Shown: in pieces, positions 22,014-25,689 of the stretch
How the letters are laid out: each line of letters opens with the position of its first letter
How positions within the stretch are numbered: the first letter of the stretch is position 1
Assembly (NCBI GenBank): GCA_964459205.1
Contig: CAYWKJ010000019.1
Coordinates: 1 to 25,689, forward strand
Source: JABJMC01 sp964459205
GTDB lineage: Bacteria > Patescibacteriota > Gracilibacteria > UBA1369 > UBA12473
Reading direction: 5' to 3'
Length of the DNA stretch: 25,689 bases
Notes under the pieces: generated by a model
Seen by the model: only the letters and a program-made list of their open reading frames with translations
Told to the model about the DNA's origin: nothing
The model's database searches: none
Position numbers and translations under genes: made by a program

Positions 22014-22331
22014 ATGCTCACCAAACAAACCATCACCGACAAAATTGCAGAAATTAACGGGAAGCCGTGGTCCCCAGTGGATGTGGCCGAAGTTAATGAT
22101 CAAATAATAAGATTGGCCTTATTTGATGGCGAATATCATTGGCACAAACATGACAACGAAGATGAGTTTTTTCTGGTTCACAGCGGCCAAATTGCCATTC
22201 AAATCAAAGATCAGCCCGACATAACTCTCCAGGCAGGCGAAACTGCGGTTATTCCAAAAGGTATTGAGCACTGTCCAAAAAGTATAGAGCCTTCGTATGT
22301 TTTGATGTTTGAGCCGCAGGGGATTAAGTAG
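22014..22331 (+). CDS. Small cupin-domain protein, copy 3
   Basis: A 105-residue cupin with all motif residues of copies 1 and 2 intact. It differs by the N terminus (MLTK instead of MISK), two conservative changes (Val to Ala in motif 1, Val to Ile in PKGIEHCP) and a shorter tail. Unlike the other copies it has no exporter directly upstream, but it carries the same promoter element as copy 1. Its DNA is closest to copy 2. Confidence 0.93.
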   Translation: MLTKQTITDKIAEINGKPWSPVDVAEVNDQIIRLALFDGEYHWHKHDNEDEFFLVHSGQIAIQIKDQPDITLQAGETAVIPKGIEHCPKSIEPSYVLMFEPQGIK

Positions 22332-22337
22332 GAGCTA

Positions 22338-22365
22338 TTGACATATTTTCAAATAAGTGTAATAT
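22338..22365 (+). promoter_or_regulatory. Predicted promoter of the asparaginase-like gene
   Basis: TTGACA (22338-22343) and TAATAT (22360-22365) are 16 bases apart. The start should be near 22372, about 24 nt before the ATG at 22396. Confidence 0.65.
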
Positions 22366-22395
22366 ATTATCCTAAAATAATTACACCCTTTCATT

Positions 22396-23622
22396 ATGGT
22401 TAAACCAACACCAGGATTAGAAGTAAAAGATGAACTCAGTGAAGGCCAGCAGGAGTTTTTGCGTCAGGCTGAACGCCGTGGAGTAGAACGTAGACTTTTT
22501 GGTGATTCTGTTCCAGAGGTTAAATTTGAAGAGGAAAAACCTGATCTTTCAAAACCAACTATTGCTTATTTGCATACTGGAGGAACCTTAATGATGGTTC
22601 CTAGTGAAAGTCAGGGAGGAGCATTAACTTTTGAGGATGCGATTGATATTCCTCAGGTTATAGACATAACACAACAGGTAGCCAGGGTTAGAGATGCAAT
22701 GAATATTTTGGGTATTTATATTGAAAATATTGATTCTAAAGATGTTGACCCAGCAGTTTGGCAAGCAATTGTCGCTACAATTCAATCCGTTTATGACCGA
22801 GTAGAAGGTGTTGTAGTTGGGCACGGAACCCATACTTTAGAATACTCAGCTACAGCGGCTGCATATGCTTTGCAGCAGCCAAGTATGCCAATTATTTTCA
22901 CAGCTTCACAGATTCCAATTCTTGGCCAAGCAGGTAGCGACGGTCTTCAAAACCTAACTGGAGCCATGGCAATAGCTGCTGAGGCAGATTTAGCTGAGGT
23001 TTTAGCTTATGCAAACGGTACAATTCATAGAGCTACTCGAGTAACAAAAGCTAATGATTCTAGATTTGATGTTTTTCAATCTAGAGTTACTGGACCGGTT
23101 GGTTACTTTGGCGCTGGAGGAATAGAGTTGATGGCTGGGGCTAGAAGAAGAGCTGGAAAAAGAAAACACGAATTAAGATTTTTACCAGAATTTAATTCAC
23201 ATGTCACAGCTGTAAAAATGCAACCAGGAATGAATCACGAAATGATTGATACTATTTGTAAGGCTGGAGGCGACATAGGATTAGTTATTGAAACCTATGG
23301 AAGCGGAGCAATCCCTCAAAAACTAGTAGATGTTATTGGAAGTCATATAGCTCGAGGCTTTCCAGTTTATTTAACTTCTAGTTGTGGAGCATCTGGAATA
23401 AGTGCTGGAATGCAAGGGCATGATGTAGACGCCATCGAAGCCTATGAAGCTGGAGTAAGAAATGTTGGCGATATGTCTACTTCTGCAACTACTGTAAAAT
23501 TAATGCATGTTACCGGGAATAATCCGGGTGCAGACTTACAGACAATCGAAGAAGAAATGACTGGTAAATCATACGCAGGAGAGATTACTCTTGCTGAAGA
23601 AGTAAGGAGAGAAGCATATTAA
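22396..23622 (+). CDS. Asparaginase-fold amidohydrolase, divergent
   Basis: A 408-residue protein of the type I/II L-asparaginase and GatD superfamily. An N-terminal extension of about 52 charged residues precedes the fold, which opens with IAYLHTGGTL (nucleophile Thr64). The second motif is VVGHGTHTLEYSA (Thr145), where the usual Asp of HGTDT is His146. Further on are the TKANDSRFDVFQS segment with Lys219, and SCGASGISAG. Family members release ammonia from Asn, Gln or Gln-tRNA substrates. The Asp-to-His change at a catalytic position and the extension leave the reaction open; it could be an altered or inactive enzyme. It has its own promoter and a strong terminator. Confidence 0.85.
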   Translation: MVKPTPGLEVKDELSEGQQEFLRQAERRGVERRLFGDSVPEVKFEEEKPDLSKPTIAYLHTGGTLMMVPSESQGGALTFEDAIDIPQVIDITQQVARVRDAMNILGIYIENIDSKDVDPAVWQAIVATIQSVYDRVEGVVVGHGTHTLEYSATAAAYALQQPSMPIIFTASQIPILGQAGSDGLQNLTGAMAIAAEADLAEVLAYANGTIHRATRVTKANDSRFDVFQSRVTGPVGYFGAGGIELMAGARRRAGKRKHELRFLPEFNSHVTAVKMQPGMNHEMIDTICKAGGDIGLVIETYGSGAIPQKLVDVIGSHIARGFPVYLTSSCGASGISAGMQGHDVDAIEAYEAGVRNVGDMSTSATTVKLMHVTGNNPGADLQTIEEEMTGKSYAGEITLAEEVRREAY

Positions 23623-23645
23623 AAGATTTTAGCTAAAATAATCGC

Positions 23646-23680
23646 CCCCGCCCCTGACAAACAGAGGCGGGGACTTTTTT
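23646..23680 (+). terminator. Intrinsic terminator of the asparaginase-like gene
   Basis: CCCCGCC (23646-23652) pairs with GGCGGGG (23666-23672), followed by AC and six T. It ends just before the convergent gene that stops at 23682. Confidence 0.92.
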
Positions 23681-23681
23681 A

Positions 23682-24617
23682 TTATGCAAATGTAGAAAGC
23701 ACACTTTTTGGTGGCGCTGCAGGAGCTCTGCCTAATCCTGGTGCAGCTAGACTAACAACCTCACGTCGATCTTTAACTTGGCAGTCAGAACCAATCTTTG
23801 GCCTACCAAACGTGACCCAGGCGGAATTTTGAATGCGCTCTTGTACTCCCCAGCTAGGGTCCCATTTGCCCAGGACTTCAATACTGTCATCATTAGCGTA
23901 AACCACTAAAGAACCCGGCTCAGCTTTGCCAAGTGATTTGCCAATTTGAACCGTACGAACCTGACCACCAATCTGTAATTGTAGTTTTTCGCCAACATTT
24001 TCGGCAATTCTTGATCGAATGCTTTGAAGTTCGGGATGTGCTTGCTCATGCAGCACAATATTTCCAAAACGATCTACATAAACCAACGAGTTTCCTATTG
24101 GTAATTCTGGAATAAGGCCCGGATCAACATCTTGCAGTTGAAGTCCATGATTATCCGCCAATAACCGCGGCGTAAAACTGGACCGGTGTTGTTCATTCGT
24201 TCCATAGAGCCCATTGCCTTCATTCGGAAGAACTTGCAGCCTTTTTACCTTATCTCTCACTGCCGCCAACACACTAAGTGGCGTGGCTACAACTCGAAGA
24301 CCTTCGCCAAAATCCGCTCTATAAAACGGACTTCCATTTGAATCTTTTTTTGTCCGGGGAGCATCATTTATAAATAAGCCAGTGGGGTCAGACTCTGGAT
24401 TTTCTTCATGCAAACGCACGGCTTCTCTTACAACATGATGAAAAAGTCGTTCTGGTGCGCCATAAGTATCAATGCGTTCCGTCCCTGGTAAATCCGAACG
24501 AATTCCTTCGGCTAAACGAGCCGCAATATCCGGTGATGTAATGGGGTTCCAAGATTCCTGTCCTCCATGACAATCACTGAGTGAAACAATACGATCTGGG
24601 TAATTTAGTTTAGACAT
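23682..24617 (-). CDS. DUF62-like (SAM hydroxide adenosyltransferase family) protein, divergent
   Basis: A 311-residue protein. The clearest family match is VYVDRFGNIVL (about 183-193), the D-x-FGN signature at the domain junction of DUF62/SAM hydrolase and fluorinase-chlorinase proteins; it is preceded by SSFTPRLLA and followed by a beta-rich C-terminal domain with PGSLVVYANDDSIEVLG. These enzymes split S-adenosylmethionine into adenosine and methionine. The N-terminal third keeps only a loose VSLSDCHGG instead of the usual TDFG, so SAM chemistry is uncertain. It follows a small zinc-finger/HTH gene after five bases, probably in one transcript behind the 24957-25089 leader. Confidence 0.6.
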   Translation of the reverse strand: MSKLNYPDRIVSLSDCHGGQESWNPITSPDIAARLAEGIRSDLPGTERIDTYGAPERLFHHVVREAVRLHEENPESDPTGLFINDAPRTKKDSNGSPFYRADFGEGLRVVATPLSVLAAVRDKVKRLQVLPNEGNGLYGTNEQHRSSFTPRLLADNHGLQLQDVDPGLIPELPIGNSLVYVDRFGNIVLHEQAHPELQSIRSRIAENVGEKLQLQIGGQVRTVQIGKSLGKAEPGSLVVYANDDSIEVLGKWDPSWGVQERIQNSAWVTFGRPKIGSDCQVKDRREVVSLAAPGLGRAPAAPPKSVLSTFA

Positions 24618-24622
24618 AATAT

Positions 24623-24937
24623 TTAAGTTAAAATTGTGGAATTAAAATTTTTAAGCTTCTTTTTCCATCGCATCACAGTCCCGGCACTTACATCCACCAG
24701 CCGGGCAATTTTTCGGATCGAAAGCCCAGCATTTAACATGTCCAAAGCTCGCCGAATCTTTACGGGATTGGTTTTTAAGCGAAAGCTAAATTCTTTTTGA
24801 TGAGCACTCCATGTTTTTCCGCAAATCCGACAACGCAAACGGTTTCGTCTGTGGTCGTGAACCGCAATATCATTGCTTTGGCCGTAATTACTACAGGTTT
24901 GGTTGGGGCAGGATTGTTGGATGAGCGGATTGTTCAT
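24623..24937 (-). CDS. Small zinc-finger plus HTH protein (IS1 InsA-like)
   Basis: A 104-residue protein. The N-terminal zinc ribbon has CPNQTC (10-15) and CRICGKTW (about 36-43); a C-terminal helix-turn-helix runs from about 61 to 92 (LDMLNAGLSIRKIARLVDVS, then AGTVMRWKKKL). This is the layout of the InsA/transposase N-terminal DNA-binding module, but no DDE catalytic part follows; the next gene is DUF62-like. It may be a domesticated transposase fragment acting as a regulator, or a truncated insertion-sequence remnant. Start supported by the ATG after an A/T-rich stretch just downstream of the leader terminator. Confidence 0.8.
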   Translation of the reverse strand: MNNPLIQQSCPNQTCSNYGQSNDIAVHDHRRNRLRCRICGKTWSAHQKEFSFRLKTNPVKIRRALDMLNAGLSIRKIARLVDVSAGTVMRWKKKLKNFNSTILT

Positions 24938-24956
24938 ATGAATAAAATTTATGCAT

Positions 24957-24990
24957 AAAAAAATCCACGAGGTTCTTACGAACTCCGTGG
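24957..24990 (-). terminator. Minus-strand intrinsic terminator upstream of the 24937 gene
   Basis: CCACG (24965-24969) pairs with CGTGG (24986-24990), and inner GTTC with GAAC (24972-24975 with 24980-24983). On the minus strand the hairpin is followed by seven T (A-run at 24957-24963). It lies 20 bases before the start codon of the minus-strand gene, which is an attenuator position. Confidence 0.75.
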
Positions 24991-25003
24991 GTTGTGAGGT
25001 TGT

Positions 25004-25089
25004 CTTCTATTTTGTCTTAATCACTAGAAGAGCCTGCCACGAAGTTCGTGGGGCTCATCATCATTTCGGAGCAAAGCTGATTTAAGACA
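25004..25089 (-). promoter_or_regulatory. Nested multi-stem element, candidate cis-regulatory RNA
   Basis: TGTCTTAATCA (25013-25023) pairs with TGATTTAAGACA (25078-25089) and encloses GAGCC/GGCTC (25030-25034 with 25052-25056), which encloses CCACGAA/TTCGTGG (25037-25051). A competing stem CTTCTA/TAGAAG (25004-25009 with 25025-25030) overlaps the outer one. The minus-strand terminator at 24957-24990 follows. Competing stems plus a terminator before a gene are typical of riboswitch-like leaders. An alternative is an insertion-sequence end. Confidence 0.5.
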
Positions 25090-25166
25090 GAATTTTTCAT
25101 ATGCAACCAGTATACCCCCAGTTTGGCCGGGGTCAATAGGGGTGTGTACAGATAGTGTGAAAGGCG

Positions 25167-25175
25167 TGGTATGAT
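25167..25175 (+). promoter_or_regulatory. Extended -10 element, leaderless start
   Basis: TGG-TATGAT (25167-25175) ends six bases before the ATG at 25182, so transcription would begin at or next to the start codon. Confidence 0.55.
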
Positions 25176-25181
25176 GGTTTT

Positions 25182-25598
25182 ATGAAACGAACATTTTTAA
25201 TGATTTTTGCTCTTTTCCTTGTTGGCTGCGCCGGCCCTGCAGTCGAAGAAGTTATTGATGAACCAACTTCAGTCACAGAATTCGAAACCATTGCCGAATA
25301 TATCGACGAGATTCATAAAAACTGGCCCGGCGAAAACCCTTATTTTTACGAATATGGGACTTCTGACTATTCACTCGAAGGTTTTGAGCTAATAACAGAT
25401 AGCGATGGGCAGGCGCGCGATTTTGAAAACGACCAAACATTGCAGTACGATAACGCGTTTTTTTGGGTTTATGCGGAGACCGGTTACGAATTAGCTGAAG
25501 ATGGCTATGCCGACTTCTATTTACGCGGCCTAGAAATGCCTAGAGATGCGGTTTATGGACCTTTTACTGGTAAACTGGGGATGATGTTAAGTAATTAG
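25182..25598 (+). CDS. Small lipoprotein, unknown function
   Basis: A 138-residue protein with a lipoprotein signal peptide (MKRT, hydrophobic core, lipobox LVGC; Cys16 lipidated). An acidic linker (about 20-32) is followed by a Tyr/Asp/Glu-rich globular domain. No family is recognised. It should be tethered outside the membrane. The start is supported by the signal peptide and by the extended -10 box just upstream. A lysE gene begins six bases after its stop. Confidence 0.85.
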   Translation: MKRTFLMIFALFLVGCAGPAVEEVIDEPTSVTEFETIAEYIDEIHKNWPGENPYFYEYGTSDYSLEGFELITDSDGQARDFENDQTLQYDNAFFWVYAETGYELAEDGYADFYLRGLEMPRDAVYGPFTGKLGMMLSN

Positions 25599-25604
25599 TT
25601 TTTC

Positions 25605-25689
25605 ATGCCGCAAATCCTCCTTTTTCTCTCACTAATGGTCCCCATCACCTGGTCTCCCGGGCCTAACAACATTATGTCTGCTTCGGTCG
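25605..25689 (+). CDS. LysE-family exporter, copy 3, 5' part
   Basis: The ATG at 25605 opens MPQILLFLSLMVPITWSPGP and runs off the window. From about codon 11 the DNA is identical to LysE copy 1 for 55 bases, so this is a recent duplicate. The downstream part is not visible; a cupin gene could follow, as after copies 1 and 2. Confidence 0.9.
   Translation, partial: MPQILLFLSLMVPITWSPGPNNIMSASV

Noticed and set aside
16779..22331. CRISPR array or tandem direct repeats as explanation for recurring sequence
   Set aside because: The recurrences are whole cupin and lysE genes, not short regularly spaced repeats; no CRISPR-like array or cas gene is seen.
24957..25089. T-box or insertion-sequence terminal repeats
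   Set aside because: No T-box consensus is visible, and no matching inverted repeat is seen on the far side of the 24623-24937 gene within the window.

Overview
The window looks like a chromosomal piece of a small-genome, host-associated or ultra-small bacterium, most plausibly Candidate Phyla Radiation / Patescibacteria (a Peregrinibacteria-like lineage would fit). This is inferred from the many short family-less genes, lipoproteins and an LPXTG protein among a few core genes (murA, argS, a ComEC-like metallo-beta-lactamase), compact packing, AT-rich start regions with almost no Shine-Dalgarno sequences, and tRNAs with encoded CCA. TGA is used as a normal stop (nhaA, second lysE), so the UGA=Gly code of Gracilibacteria is not in use. 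Taxonomy cannot be settled from this sequence alone.

Layout. 1-148: a partial tRNA-Thr and a tRNA-Tyr, then a shared terminator facing a minus-strand lipoprotein gene. 883-1360: no credible gene, but strong RNA/DNA structure (an 84-nt GC-rich hairpin and a multi-stem domain) leading into a GC-rich, probably transferred nhaA with its own Shine-Dalgarno and terminator. 2791-5797: murA, an Asp-rich lipoprotein and a secreted or membrane-anchored MBL protein. 5870-10861: a 4.8-kb block bounded by two 74-bp near-identical inverted repeats. It holds two unknown genes (one with a clear internal duplication, one whose natural ATG is cut off by a C7 tract) and an LPXTG-anchored surface protein. 10879-13939: a CNNM/CBS (CorC-like) membrane protein and argS, divergent.

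13960-15309 is an AT-rich island: a membrane-anchored coiled-coil protein, then a HEPN-type gene (R-x4-H motif) split by a T7 tract. 15326-17829: GNAT acetyltransferase, SemiSWEET, LysE exporter, cupin, an acidic small protein and an ASCH protein, all plus strand. 17831-20444: a four-gene minus-strand operon (unknown, sulfotransferase-like, methyltransferase, unknown) under a consensus promoter. 20485-22331: a 3' scrap of a lysE gene, an intact second lysE, a second cupin, a minus-strand double zinc-knuckle gene and a third cupin. A further lysE starts at the right edge, so the lysE/cupin unit has been repeatedly duplicated here. 22396-24937: a divergent asparaginase-fold protein, then a minus-strand pair (zinc-finger/HTH protein and a DUF62-like protein) behind a leader with an intrinsic terminator. 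25182-25598 is another lipoprotein.

The most notable candidates for something undescribed are the inverted-repeat-bounded three-gene block, the homopolymer-broken genes (C7 and T7), the lysE-cupin-GNAT cassette family with shared 5' ends, the zinc-knuckle protein, and the structured leaders at 1060-1302 and 24957-25089. Product names come from motif recognition by eye; no database search was run.
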